Origin: Turritopsis dohrnii
Taxonomy: Eukaryota; Cnidaria; Hydrozoa; Anthoathecata; Oceaniidae
Direction: 5' to 3'
DNA: 64,000 nt
Assembly: GCA_027922465.2 (NCBI GenBank)
Contig: BQMF02000590.1
Span: forward strand, 169,238-233,237
The first letter of the stretch is position 1; each line of letters opens with the position of its first letter. The position numbers were made by a program, and so were the translations under genes. A model generated the notes under the pieces. The model had not been told where the DNA came from and ran no database searches. It worked only from the letters and a program-made list of their open reading frames with translations. Below, piece after piece: positions 34,307-44,593 of the stretch.

Positions 34307-36597
34307 TGCTCCTCAAGGTTTTGGTCGTAGTGAAGGGTGTCATCGATGATACGTTCTTTGCGTGGGAGCTCGGCTATAATGGCATCGAATCTGTGGTTGT
34401 AACCGTCCCCTAACGATAAGAAGCCCTGTGGTGCTTGCTTATAGCGCCATCGACCAATGGGGGTGATAAATGTGGTCAGGTGGCGATCAGACTCACGGAG
34501 GGGAAGGCTATGATAGCCATTCCAGGCGTCCGTCACGGTCTTCCAGGTATCACGTGGGATCCGACGAGAGACATGGAATGGGGATTCAGCATTGAGCATT
34601 TCTCTCCTGCAATGTTTGTTAAGGGGAGAGAGGTCAACTGTCCTGCGCGGGGATCCATCCTGCTTCCTTGTGATAACCATGCGGTGACACCAAGTCACTG
34701 CTTCACCAATGGGCACCCGTTCAATGACTCCCAGTGCTTCGTCGCGATGTAGGTCTGAATTCACCTTTTCCTGCAAGTGCATCGGCACTGGTATCGCGGA
34801 GTGGCAGGCTGTTGGTTTCGCATCATCACGAAGGTGTATTTCTACCAGAGGGCCATCTATCCGTGAAAGTTGTTGGTGTGGACAGGTATTGAAGGTGGAG
34901 CTGGCATATCGTTGAAGGAGCCAGTCCCGCATTTTGTCATTGTTGGCAGGGTTGCAGGGAAACGGAAGTTTCTTCGGGCGATCAGGGACGATTGTCCTCC
35001 GAGGGCAGTTACAAATGCCACCATCGTCGTTCGTCGCTCCACATATGGATCCATCATTTGACATGGTAGCTCCACTGATCATCTCACATAGGACTGTACA
35101 AGTACTGTTGTCGAACTTGCCAATGGTGGGGAAGTGGCTATCGATAATTCCCAGCTGGAGCATCGTTTCGTGGGACAGGTATAGCGCGTTGGCATCACGA
35201 CTGACGTAGACCATTGAGCGAGAAAGGACGTTCCCCCCTGCGTTGGTCGTTCCTGTAATTTGTGCGAAGAAGATGCCATCAATGCAAATCGGAGATTTGT
35301 TAGCTGCGTTCAGTGACATCTTGGCAGGGTGCAGGTCGGACATCTTAAAGCCAGACTGCAAGTACTGGTCCAGTGACCACAGCTCAGATTGAGCACCTGA
35401 GTCAGTGATTCCTTCCACATTAACGATACTGGATGGCCGACTCTCAAGCGATAGCTGCAGGTCAACGGTTGGGTGTTCTCTCATGCGAGCCTTCCTCCAT
35501 TCGCCTTTGCTAAAAATTTGGTGGTCCGCCGGTACCGTGGTCCGAGACTTCGAGGGCTTCTGGGACGAGTGGTGATGGATCGATGATATTTGACCAAAAT
35601 AGTCCACCGGGGCAACACTCACAGAACTGGCATCTCCCTGCTTCTTGCGCTGTTGGATGTCTCTGTTTTTTTTACAACAGGTTTCACATCGTGTGTGGGG
35701 TTTCCGATTCCACCCTCGTGACTTCTTGGAGAACACCTTAAAGGTCCTACCACAATCTGAGCACCCCGCAGTGCTGCACTTGTCAGTCTCACTCGGGGAT
35801 GTGGGGCAGTGTCTGGCGGGGTTGGCTCTATTGCGACGGTATGATGACAAGGCGGAGATCGATGTGGCTGGGTTAGCGTTCCTGGCGGTTTCCCTGTTTT
35901 TGACGAAGGCTATAACTTCTGTTCGAGCTTTCGTCTGGATGTTGTCGGTGCTGAGGGCATCACGGCGTATATCCAGGTCTGCTATTCCATTTAACAATAC
36001 GTCCTGTATGACCTCGTCAGTATAGTAGACATTGCCACGGTATGCAGTGTTGCAATTGCCACAAAGACCGTGGTACATGGTCTGGAATTCACAGGTTTCC
36101 GCCTTACCCTGAACTCTCGCAGCGAATGTTCGGAATGGCTCGCTAGGGTCCTGTCTCATGGCCAGGAGCTCCGATCTGACCACACCGAGGGCGACGGGAA
36201 TAACGGCCAAGGTCTTGAGGGTCTGTAGCGCCTCGGTGAGTGGGAGAACAGTGAATGCAGGGTTTGCTCGTAGGGCGATGTTGCCAAGGTGTTCATTGGC
36301 ACATTCAAGTAGCTGACCAGATGCTGCGTCATCTGGGATCATGGATCCAACACGAAAGGTCTCCCATCGTCTGATGAATGCGTTCCAGTCCTTGGTTGTG
36401 GAGGTGAGCCGGACCTTAGGACGCTCAAGCCTGGGTGCACGTGGGGCAGTGGAAGCAGCGTGTGTATGCGAGTGCACGTTCAGTATTGCAGCTGCCCCAA
36501 TGACGTCAACATCGTCCGTTTGAAACCCACATCCAGGAATTGGGCATGTGAGGACTGTCATAATTAACTGCTCAGAGTATTCCAGTATAAGATTCAA
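34039..36597 (-). CDS. Gypsy Gag-protease-RT open frame
   Basis: 852 codons. The N-terminus has a C2H2-like finger (CPIPGCGFQTD...HSHTH). Gag includes FRTFAARVQGKAETCEF and a Cys-rich block (CSTAGCSDC, CETCCKK). The protease site is ITDSGAQSELW (DSG). RT includes AVTWCHRMVITRKQDGSPRR, TVDLSPLNKHCRRE, APQGFLSLGDGYNHRFD and RIIDDTLHYD, the YxDD equivalent with both Asp. The last part after about 34250 is out of frame. The ATG lies four bases inside the 5' LTR boundary; a second Met 12 residues in may be the true start. Confidence 0.88.
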   Translation of the reverse strand: MNLILEYSEQLIMTVLTCPIPGCGFQTDDVDVIGAAAILNVHSHTHAASTAPRAPRLERPKVRLTSTTKDWNAFIRRWETFRVGSMIPDDAASGQLLECANEHLGNIALRANPAFTVLPLTEALQTLKTLAVIPVALGVVRSELLAMRQDPSEPFRTFAARVQGKAETCEFQTMYHGLCGNCNTAYRGNVYYTDEVIQDVLLNGIADLDIRRDALSTDNIQTKARTEVIAFVKNRETARNANPATSISALSSYRRNRANPARHCPTSPSETDKCSTAGCSDCGRTFKVFSKKSRGWNRKPHTRCETCCKKNRDIQQRKKQGDASSVSVAPVDYFGQISSIHHHSSQKPSKSRTTVPADHQIFSKGEWRKARMREHPTVDLQLSLESRPSSIVNVEGITDSGAQSELWSLDQYLQSGFKMSDLHPAKMSLNAANKSPICIDGIFFAQITGTTNAGGNVLSRSMVYVSRDANALYLSHETMLQLGIIDSHFPTIGKFDNSTCTVLCEMISGATMSNDGSICGATNDDGGICNCPRRTIVPDRPKKLPFPCNPANNDKMRDWLLQRYASSTFNTCPHQQLSRIDGPLVEIHLRDDAKPTACHSAIPVPMHLQEKVNSDLHRDEALGVIERVPIGEAVTWCHRMVITRKQDGSPRRTVDLSPLNKHCRREMLNAESPFHVSRRIPRDTWKTVTDAWNGYHSLPLRESDRHLTTFITPIGRWRYKQAPQGFLSLGDGYNHRFDAIIAELPRKERIIDDTLHYDQNLEEHWWCTIDFLTLVGNAGIVLNPEKLQWMRLSPHQKPPLLMRSDLASRYSTWSVQLACEQIGQNKALDTFFCKTTVPVLARYLTAAQIVGG

Positions 36598-36600
36598 ACA

Positions 36601-36751
36601 TGGACAAAAGTCATTCGATTAATATGTCATATATATTAGAATGTTTGAATCTAAAATACAAACAAAGAGAACAAACAAAAGAACAAACAAAAGAACAAAC
36701 AAAAGGACAATGAACTATAAGATAGTGAATGTCATTAGTCATAACTCTCCA
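36601..36751 (-). repeat. 5' LTR of the gypsy element
   Basis: 151 bp, TGGACAAAAG...ACTCTCCA on the plus strand, near-identical to the other LTR except for extra ACAAACAAAAG units. Such short LTRs are at the low end for Ty3/gypsy. Confidence 0.88.
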
Positions 36752-36756
36752 GTATG

Positions 36757-37170
36757 GTAAGATTTGTTCATGACTTTCAGCTAATTTTCTATCAACTGAG
36801 ACATGTAGGAAATCATCTTCAAGCATTTTGCCCGAACTGTCGTTGTTGGGACCGTCAAAAAGCATGAAGCAGCAGTTTGCGACGCAAACAGCTATTAGAA
36901 AACACTAAGGAACTTTTTATAAGTTTAATGAAGTGTTCTGTTTAGTTTTCACTCTGTGTTTTCTATCAATGCATCCAATGGCATTACCCGAAGAAATATT
37001 CCTTGTCTTAATTTACGAAGCTCCTTGATGAGACGGTGATATTCACCAAGTTCCTCCCTTTTTTGGAATATATTTCTTATCCAAAATCACAGTGAACTTT
37101 TTTCTGTTTTCTTCTTCGGTTTCTTCTTAGCAACAACATTAAGAAGACATCTTCTGGGATACTTTCCATA
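36757..37170 (-). pseudogene. PIF/Harbinger transposase fragment (upstream part)
   Basis: Minus strand, in broken frames: RNIFQKREELGEYHRLIKEL (the usual start of Harbinger transposases), MPL, AIGCIDRKHRVKTKQNTSLN (catalytic Asp in GCID), LIAVCVANCCFMLFD and GPNNDSSGKMLED (G-S-N-N-D-S equivalent, second Asp). It is cut at ILPY by the gypsy element and resumes at 31890. This shows the gypsy insertion is younger than the Harbinger copy. Confidence 0.78.
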
Positions 37171-37483
37171 TTATTAATGAGTTTCTTGGAATAAGATGAA
37201 ATAACAGTGAATGCAGTGGAAACCTATGCATAATTAACTTTCTGTCATGAAATAAGAAATTATTCTCAAAAATTTATTTCACCTTATTTCACCTTATTTC
37301 ACAATGGAAACCAACCTTTAACAAAAGGAAATTCAGAGCTGAAAAGTTAAGAAAATATTAAGAAAATTTCAGCCTCATTTGGTCAAAAACCTTAAGAAAA
37401 TTGAGGCTCGGGCCAAAAAGTGACTTTCTTATAAAAAAGAACATGTACATTAGAAATAATCAAGGTCAATTTTTTCTGTTTAT
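37171..37483. other. Spacer
   Basis: No gene seen. The short motif TTTCACCTTA is repeated near 37280-37300. Lies just left of the tandem duplication. Confidence 0.4.
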
Positions 37484-38321
37484 CCTACTACCCCAGACAG
37501 AGGGTAAAAAAACTAATACGCTACATTTCCAATTAGCAGTAAGAATTCAAAATCTCTAAGGACCAATTAATTCTCATTGCAAATGATGTGTTGACTAGGT
37601 CGGTTTGTTGTGCGGAAATAAACTCTTTCTTGTGCCAGTGGTTCAAAAAACACAAAAGGCTAAATAAAAATGACTGAAACGTAGTAGAAAAAAGAATGGA
37701 TAAGAAATACGTATGGATTGTATGGAAAATCCTAGCACACAGCCCTGTTGAGCACATTGATGCTCAGTCAACTAATAATTTTAGTGTGCTTTGAAAAGTT
37801 AAGAAGCCTTACTTCTAGAATTTAAGAGATTGTCAAAAAGGTCAACAAACAATATATTCTCATCCACAACTTACATTAATAGCATGAAGGTATTGGTTTC
37901 CCAGAAACAAACCTCAAAGTAAAGCCTTCCCGGGGAAAGGGGAAAATGTCTACTGAACTCTAACTAAGAGTGGCAACAGTCCATGTACTGTAGAAACGGG
38001 AAAATTTGCCTAAAAGCCATACTTGGAAAATTTTTTTGCTTGTGCATTGAAGGTGTTATCTGAGTGAATTCCACTTAGGAAATCTGATGCAAGTGAGCCA
38101 AATTGCTCTTTTTGTATGACCCTGTAGGAGGTTTCGTTGAGTTACGGCAGCCAAAATGCATCTCTCTGTTAGTATTGATGACAATATTTGATCTTGCCAA
38201 ATGAGCTCCGTTCCGCGAAAAGCTACACTTCGCAGTTATTAAACTATTTTGACGATAACATTACGAAAAAGTGGTTCATATTTCATTGTATTGGCAAAAG
38301 TATTCGTTGCTCATAACTAAC

Positions 38322-38770
38322 ATGGAAGACGCTATTCAAGATTTTGAAGTTGACTTTGATTTAAATGAAGACAATGAAATTGATGAAAGGACACTGTTTT
38401 ATCAAAATGAATATGAAAGTTTTTAAGTGAAGATTCCAGACGATATTTCTGTTGATGAGTTGAACGAACATGAGCAATGTTGCCACTTATTCAGTTTTGT
38501 GATGAATCAGAGATCACCACTACTACAGTAAATAACAGCACCACGTCACTGGTTTGCACTAAATGCCAGAAACTTTATAAAAGGAAAACACACTATGACA
38601 AGCACCTACTAATTTGTGGCATTAACTGTAAGTTTTCTTTTTATTCTCACTATCCCCTCTTCACAAAAGCCTGTTTGAAAGGTTCTCTTCATTTTATTTT
38701 GTAGCCCATAAACAGTTAACAACTAAAATGAGACCTGGAGTTGATGATATAGACACCAACAAGCAAGGTG
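38322..38770 (+). pseudogene. Zinc-finger host gene, 5' exons (duplicate copy)
   Basis: Same content as 40250-40698: exon 38322-38627, intron 38628-38704 and exon 38705-38770 up to the transposon. See the entry at 40250. As copy 1 is followed only by a truncated transposon, it has no downstream exons of its own. Confidence 0.65.
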
Positions 38771-39400
38771 TATGGTGGCCGAGAACTGCCACAGGGAAAA
38801 ATAAAAAATGAATAAAAATTCAAATGAAAACAATATTTAAATCAAACAAAAATTAAACTTGAGAACAAAAACTAAATTTAAATTGACGCTATTGGACTTC
38901 AATTCAAATCAAAATCAGATAAAAAGTTGAATCGATTTTGCTTTTAAATCAACTTTGGTTTCTCAATTCGAAATGAAATTAAGTTGATTTTTTTGGTCAT
39001 TGGTTCAAACTACTATACTTTGAAATTACCTTGCTGCCACATGGACAAGAACTTTCAAAATCAAACAAGATGTCTGATAGTAAGAAAGATAAGCAGAAGT
39101 GGGCAAAGTATGCTGCTGGCGTTCGAAACAAAAAACAAATGAAAAGAAAAGAAAAGGACGTTGTGGCTGGATCACATATTTTGGTAGAGAATGAAATGAT
39201 TGTCCAACGATTAGGAAGCGTCCCAACAGGGAAGGCAATGAAATATGAGAGAATGGGTGCCCAAGAATTTGTTGCTTATCCTTATGAAGAAATAACACTA
39301 GATCTTATAAAGACAGCTTGCTACGAACATTATAAGAGCAATCTTGTTGATGCTGGTAACATGGTGTGTGATGTTTTAGCCTCACAAAATGGGCCTTCCT
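38771..39400 (+). mobile_element. Truncated left end of the kinase transposon (duplicate)
   Basis: Begins with the TIR TATGGTGGCCGAGAACTGCC preceded by AAGGTG, as at 40699. The kinase frame from 39031 runs 123 codons identical to the full copy, then 11 foreign codons at the duplication junction and a stop at 39435. Confidence 0.88.
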
Positions 39401-39411
39401 ACTACTACTTC

Positions 39412-41328
39412 CCTACTACCCCAGACAGAGGGTAAAAAAACTAATACGCTACATTTCCAATTAGCAGTAAGAATTCAAAATCTCTAAGGACCAATTAATT
39501 CTCATTGCAAATGATGTGTTGACTAGGTCGGTTTGTTGTGCGGAAATAAACTCTTTCTTGTGCCAGTGGTTCAAAAAACACAAAAGGCTAAATAAAAATG
39601 ACTGAAACGTAGTAGAAAAAAGAATGGATAAGAAATACGTATGGATTGTATGGAAAATCCTAGCACACAGCCCTGTTGAGCACATTGATGCTCAGTCAAC
39701 TAATAATTTTAGTGTGCTTTGAAAAGTTAAGAAGCCTTACTTCTAGAATTTAAGAGATTGTCAAAAAGGTCAACAAACAATATATTCTCATCCACAACTT
39801 ACATTAATAGCATGAAGGTATTGGTTTCCCAGAAACAAACCTCAAAGTAAAGCCTTCCCGGGGAAAGGGGAAAATGTCTACTGAACTCTAACTAAGAGTG
39901 GCAACAGTCCATGTACTGTAGAAACGGGAAAATTTGCCTAAAAGCCATACTTGGAAAATTTTTTTGCTTGTGCATTGAAGGTGTTATCTGAGTGAATTCC
40001 ACTTAGGAAATCTGATGCAAGTGAGCCAAATTGCTCTTTTTGTATGACCCTGTAGGAGGTTTCGTTGAGTTACGGCAGCCAAAATGCATCTCTCTGTTAG
40101 TATTGATGACAATATTTGATCTTGCCAAATGAGCTCCGTTCCGCGAAAAGCTACACTTCGCAGTTATTAAACTATTTTGACGATAACATTACGAAAAAGT
40201 GGTTCATATTTCATTGTATTGGCAAAAGTATTCGTTGCTCATAACTAACATGGAAGACGCTATTCAAGATTTTGAAGTTGACTTTGATTTAAATGAAGAC
40301 AATGAAATTGATGAAAGGACACTGTTTTATCAAAATGAATATGAAAGTTTTTAAGTGAAGATTCCAGACGATATTTCTGTTGATGAGTTGAACGAACATG
40401 AGCAATGTTGCCACTTATTCAGTTTTGTGATGAATCAGAGATCACCACTACTACAGTAAATAACAGCACCACGTCACTGGTTTGCACTAAATGCCAGAAA
40501 CTTTATAAAAGGAAAACACACTATGACAAGCACCTACTAATTTGTGGCATTAACTGTAAGTTTTCTTTTTATTCTCACTATCCCCTCTTCACAAAAGCCT
40601 GTTTGAAAGGTTCTCTTCATTTTATTTTGTAGCCCATAAACAGTTAACAACTAAAATGAGACCTGGAGTTGATGATATAGACACCAACAAGCAAGGTGTA
40701 TGGTGGCCGAGAACTGCCACAGGGAAAAATAAAAAATGAATAAAAATTCAAATGAAAACAATATTTAAATCAAACAAAAATTAAACTTGAGAACAAAAAC
40801 TAAATTTAAATTGACGCTATTGGACTTCAATTCAAATCAAAATCAGATAAAAAGTTGAATCGATTTTGCTTTTAAATCAACTTTGGTTTCTCAATTCGAA
40901 ATGAAATTAAGTTGATTTTTTTGGTCATTGGTTCAAACTACTATACTTTGAAATTACCTTGCTGCCACATGGACAAGAACTTTCAAAATCAAACAAGATG
41001 TCTGATAGTAAGAAAGATAAGCAGAAGTGGGCAAAGTATGCTGCTGGCGTTCGAAACAAAAAACAAATGAAAAGAAAAGAAAAGGACGTTGTGGCTGGAT
41101 CACATATTTTGGTAGAGAATGAAATGATTGTCCAACGATTAGGAAGCGTCCCAACAGGGAAGGCAATGAAATATGAGAGAATGGGTGCCCAAGAATTTGT
41201 TGCTTATCCTTATGAAGAAATAACACTAGATCTTATAAAGACAGCTTGCTACGAACATTATAAGAGCAATCTTGTTGATGCTGGTAACATGGTGTGTGAT
41301 GTTTTAGCCTCACAAAATGGGCCTTCCT
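39412..41328 (+). repeat. Tandem duplication, copy 2
   Basis: Second copy. Here the sequence continues beyond the duplicated block into the rest of the kinase and the transposon, so this copy is probably the original and copy 1 the duplicate. Confidence 0.93.
40250..40698 (+). pseudogene. Zinc-finger host gene, 5' exons
   Basis: Exon 40250-40555 starts MEDAIQDFEVDFDLNEDNEI (acidic). After a stop and a frame change it has a C2HC finger, CTKCQKLYKRKTHYDKHLLI followed by C. Donor ACT|GTAAGT, acceptor TTTGTAG; exon 40633-40698 reads SHKQLTTKMRPGVDDIDTNK and QG, then is cut by the transposon TSD. Removing the transposon (40699-44860) and the Helitron (44880-45703) gives a frame that reaches a GT donor at about 45710. 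The gene probably continues at 45778. Its function is unknown; it looks like a multi-copy cnidarian zinc-finger gene now decayed. Confidence 0.6.
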
Positions 41329-42401
41329 GCTCCAAGCTCTCTCATATAAAAAACTTCAAATTGCTTTTTGTACGATTCATCTCTGGAAAGCCTGTTTTGA
41401 CAGACTCTGCAGCAATGTCTGTAGTCCGTACACTTGCATCATCTTCATCAACTTTTCTTCATACACCTCCTGCTTCTACACCTATCAACAATAAGATAAA
41501 ACCACTCATATTGGACCAGAAAAGCTTGCCTGGTTGTTCAACAAGAGCATCTGCAACAAAATCAATTTGTTATCCTAAAAGTTTATCCATCTCTTCAATG
41601 CTTAAGGTTGGGTCAGCAATCTCATATAAATTACCAGTATCAACAAACATTAAACTTTTACAGTTTGATGTGGGTAACTTAGAGTGGAATTCTCTATACC
41701 AAAACAAAAACATGATTATTGAAGTATCTCCATTTGCTGAAGGTGGCTTCAGATCTGTGTTCAAAGCAAGGTCAACAACTGATGGTACTGAATTTGTAGT
41801 GAAAAGATTTTTGCCAGAAACATTAACAGCAATGGAAAAGGTCAACGAGATTCTTAAAAAACCTGAGACAGCAGAAACTCTTTGTAGGAAGGCAATTCAG
41901 ACGCACATGCTAGCCAAGAACTTTGCGGATCAACTACGAATGTTTGTCAGAAATACATGCCTTAGAGAATTTGGGGAGACTTTTTTCTATGAAAAAGTAT
42001 TTTTTGGTATTATTGAAAAAGAAGATAGTAATGAATATGTTATGGTAGAGCCATACATCCCTGGAACATTCAAGAAATACCTTAATAATACAGGAGCACC
42101 AGTACGAGAACACCCTGAAGATTTAGATCTTGTTGAAAAAGCTATGTGTTTAGCCCACTATTCATATGAAAAATCTAGTGAAAAGTTACTCCTTGTTGAC
42201 ATTCAAGGATCAGATTATGCACTATATGATCCTGAAATTGCTACGACTGAGAAAGCGTTGGATGAAAGTGGTGGTTTGCAGTTTTGTATGGGGAACCTTT
42301 CTTCAACAGCATTTAAAACTTTCTCATCTCTTCACATTTGCAATATTTACTGTCATTTAATTGGCTTGAAACCTTTAGCAAATAGTATTAGTTCTGATTG
42401 A
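40998..42401 (+). CDS. Alpha-kinase (MHCK/eEF2K type) encoded in a transposon
   Basis: An intron-free frame. I prefer the ATG at 40998 (MSDSKKDKQKW) to the upstream in-frame ATG at 40959. About 467 aa. A basic N-terminus (KKDKQKWAKYAAGVRNKKQM) and a Ser/Thr/Pro-rich linker precede the atypical kinase domain, about the last 230 residues. Landmarks are FAEGGFRSVFKA (Gly loop), FVVKRF (ATP-binding Lys), VMVEPYIPGTFKKYLNN, LLLVDIQGSDYALYDPEI and FCMGNLSSTAF. The terminal Zn site is SLHICNIYCHLIGLKPL, H-x-C-x3-C as in MHCK, eEF2K and TRPM kinases. The usual GxGNxG motif is weakened (GNLS). No internal stop, unlike most genes here, so it may be active. It would phosphorylate Ser/Thr; the substrate is unknown. 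Confidence 0.9.
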   Translation: MSDSKKDKQKWAKYAAGVRNKKQMKRKEKDVVAGSHILVENEMIVQRLGSVPTGKAMKYERMGAQEFVAYPYEEITLDLIKTACYEHYKSNLVDAGNMVCDVLASQNGPSCSKLSHIKNFKLLFVRFISGKPVLTDSAAMSVVRTLASSSSTFLHTPPASTPINNKIKPLILDQKSLPGCSTRASATKSICYPKSLSISSMLKVGSAISYKLPVSTNIKLLQFDVGNLEWNSLYQNKNMIIEVSPFAEGGFRSVFKARSTTDGTEFVVKRFLPETLTAMEKVNEILKKPETAETLCRKAIQTHMLAKNFADQLRMFVRNTCLREFGETFFYEKVFFGIIEKEDSNEYVMVEPYIPGTFKKYLNNTGAPVREHPEDLDLVEKAMCLAHYSYEKSSEKLLLVDIQGSDYALYDPEIATTEKALDESGGLQFCMGNLSSTAFKTFSSLHICNIYCHLIGLKPLANSISSD

Positions 42402-43090
42402 TAGGAGTTTGATTTTTGTTGGTTGGTTGTTTCTTATGTTTTTATTTTCTCACATTGGCTTGAAAAAGCTATGTGGAACCTTTCTTCAGCAGCCTTTGAA
42501 ACTTTCTTATCACTTCACATTCGCAATATTTTACTGTCATGCAATTGGGTTAAAACTTTTTCAGCCAAAAGTAATAATATAACATTTTTTATAAGCATAA
42601 TAGATATATGCATATAGACTGAAAGTTGTCAAAACATTGAGCATTAGTTAAGCCTATCTCGAGCCTGGGGAACATTGCTAAGTATAAAGTATATAGAAAA
42701 GAAAATTGGCATTTGAAAATTCATTTTCAGAGAAACCACTCCATTGCAATTGATTGTGGCATGTGTTCTTGCAATGTGCAGACGAAAATTAAAATAAAGC
42801 ACGTTATAAGCATGAACTTTGATTTCTAAAAAATTTTAAGCATAACCGAGGCTGAGCCAAATTTACCTGATGCTTATAAAAAAGGCATAGTTAAGATTGA
42901 TAGCAGCTCAATTTTTTTGGGCATTTCATTTTTTTGTTTTTATTTTTCCACTTTGGCTTTTGTTAAGATTCTTGTTGTAATAAAGTGTAAAGTTTTGCTT
43001 TGTGCACATATTATGCATTTTTTTATATTATGTTTCCATTTTTGTGGTATAAATGTACAACTATATTCTATAAAATATACAGACTTCTAT
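42402..43090. other. Transposon interior between the two genes, with a kinase C-terminal relic
   Basis: At about 42470-42560 a second, diverged copy of the kinase end is present (NLSSAAFETFLSLHIRNI, then HAIGLK-like out of frame). It follows the intact one within 70 bp. It shows that the kinase 3' end was duplicated or that a second kinase gene was lost. The rest is AT-rich and non-coding. Confidence 0.65.
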
Positions 43091-44593
43091 TTACATTTTA
43101 TATTTAAGATCCAAAAAAGACTGCACATAGTTCATTTCTGTTACTTCATCAACAAGGGTTAGCTCACACAACTCTTTAAAGTTTGAATCCATGAAACAAT
43201 TACTTTGTTCATTCACACCTGACTCTCTTTTGATTGTTTCGAGTTCTTCCTTGGAGACAACAAAGCCTATGATCATAGAAAATATTGACTTTTAGAACAA
43301 AGATCAAATATATGTATAAGTTTTAGAAATAAACTCTTACCACATTGTTCTAGGCCATATTTTTCAGGAAAATCGTAAATATGGTTTGGGATTCCATCAG
43401 CCATTAATGTGTTTTTTTGATACCTGATTCTGTGAGGGTTCCATATAACGTCTTTAAATTCATCTAATTTGTTTTGTATTAGTGGTATCATCACAAAAGC
43501 AAGTTTCATTCTTAAATAGACAAAAAAATAAATATTGAATTAATAAACTTAATAACATTTTGCTCCGATTGAAGAATCGAATTGTTCATATTTACTTCAT
43601 CACATCATAACAGTATTTTGATTTACAAATTTCTTTCAACAAAAACCAACGGAAATAATGAACATTTTTACCTGTCATTCACGGAATCTCGATCATAATG
43701 TTTTTCTTCAAGAAGCCAAGAAAGTCCAACTTTGTAAAACTTTTCTAATCTTTCGTGGAGTTCTCTCCACCATCTTTCAATCTAGAAAAGTTATATAAAT
43801 ATTTATTTATATTATACGACAATAAGTGTTTTAACCTTTTCATATTTTCTCTTACCTGATTTGATGTTGATGGGCCGAATATCACTGCATCCAAGGCATC
43901 ATCCAGGTCTCCATGATTATCTCTCAAAAAACAGTGCATTGTTGCCATTATCGAGGTTTCTGTTCCTTTGTCCATTCTGATATAGTTTGGAATTACTTGG
44001 AATTCAGTGAGGTATTCCAAATACCATCTACCAATTACTTCAGGTAAGGAATTGGTGTGCCAGACCTTGAGAAATAAGATTTTACGGCTAGCTGTATCCA
44101 TGCACCCATATATTGCCAGTGGAAATGTTGAATTTTGATAGCCCATGAGCTTATCGTGACCATCAAGAGAATAAACCCAGTCAGGCCCTTTAGTAACAAA
44201 ATTCGTCTTCTTTTTTTTCTTCTTTAAACCCGGTCGCTTTTCTTCTAAAACACTCTTGTATTCTTCTGTTAAAATATTATATACAAGATCTCTAGGAACA
44301 CAAAGTTCATATTTTTGCCTTATTTTAAGATGTAGGGCTCGGTATCCGAGTAATTTTCCTGCACCTTCCATTTCTTTACGAACAGCAACTCTTACATCAC
44401 CTTCAGTAGCATATTTGTCTTGATAGTAGATCTCAAAATGTCTAAGTCTTCTATCTAATGTCCTAAGACTCTAATTATAATTTGGATAGTCTTTTTTAAC
44501 GTAATCAAGTATTTCGTTTCTTTGCATTGACTGTGTAACATATTGCCTCAAATCTTCTTCAAGACTAGTGTCATTTTCCCATTCCGACGACAT
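43091..44593 (-). CDS. Integrase-type DDE transposase, four exons
   Basis: Exons (minus): 44593-43856, 43781-43672, 43510-43341, 43266-43091; all GT-AG with matching phases. The N-terminus (MSSEWENDTSLEEDLRQYV) has an HTH-like segment (SLRTLDRRLRHFEIYY). The rve-like catalytic domain has Asp in VYSLDGHDKLMG, Asp in YIRMDKGTETSIM and Glu in SNQIERWWRELHERL, the last formed across the first splice. Exon 3 (MIPLIQNKLDEFKDVIWNPH) and exon 4 complete the family's usual C-terminus. One in-frame TAG near 44470 (PNYN, stop, SLRTL) probably replaces a Trp codon; otherwise intact. It lies tail to tail with the kinase in the same element and would catalyse its excision and insertion. Confidence 0.85.

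Larger units (their letters stand above)
31896..36751 (-). mobile_element. Ty3/gypsy LTR retrotransposon
   Basis: Both LTRs (31896-32021 and 36601-36751) begin TGGACAAAAG and end ACTCTCCA on the plus strand. The 5-bp target duplication GTATG (31891-31895 and 36752-36756) is perfect. Coding is on the minus strand in the order Gag, protease, RT, RNase H, integrase. The interior is much GC-richer than its surroundings. Pol is frameshifted, so this copy is probably dead, although the perfect target duplication shows the insertion site has not been rearranged. Confidence 0.93.
37484..39400 (+). repeat. Tandem duplication, copy 1
   Basis: Corresponds base for base, as far as I compared, to 39412-41328 (shift 1928). 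It includes the 5' part of the zinc-finger host gene, the left end of the kinase transposon (from 38771) and the first 123 codons of the kinase frame. It ends in the kinase codon run NGPS and is followed by 11 bp of filler (ACTACTACTTC), then copy 2. Confidence 0.93.

Noticed and set aside
32044..36523. Many plus-strand frames of 60-137 codons
   Set aside because: Shadows of the GC-rich gypsy polyprotein on the other strand.
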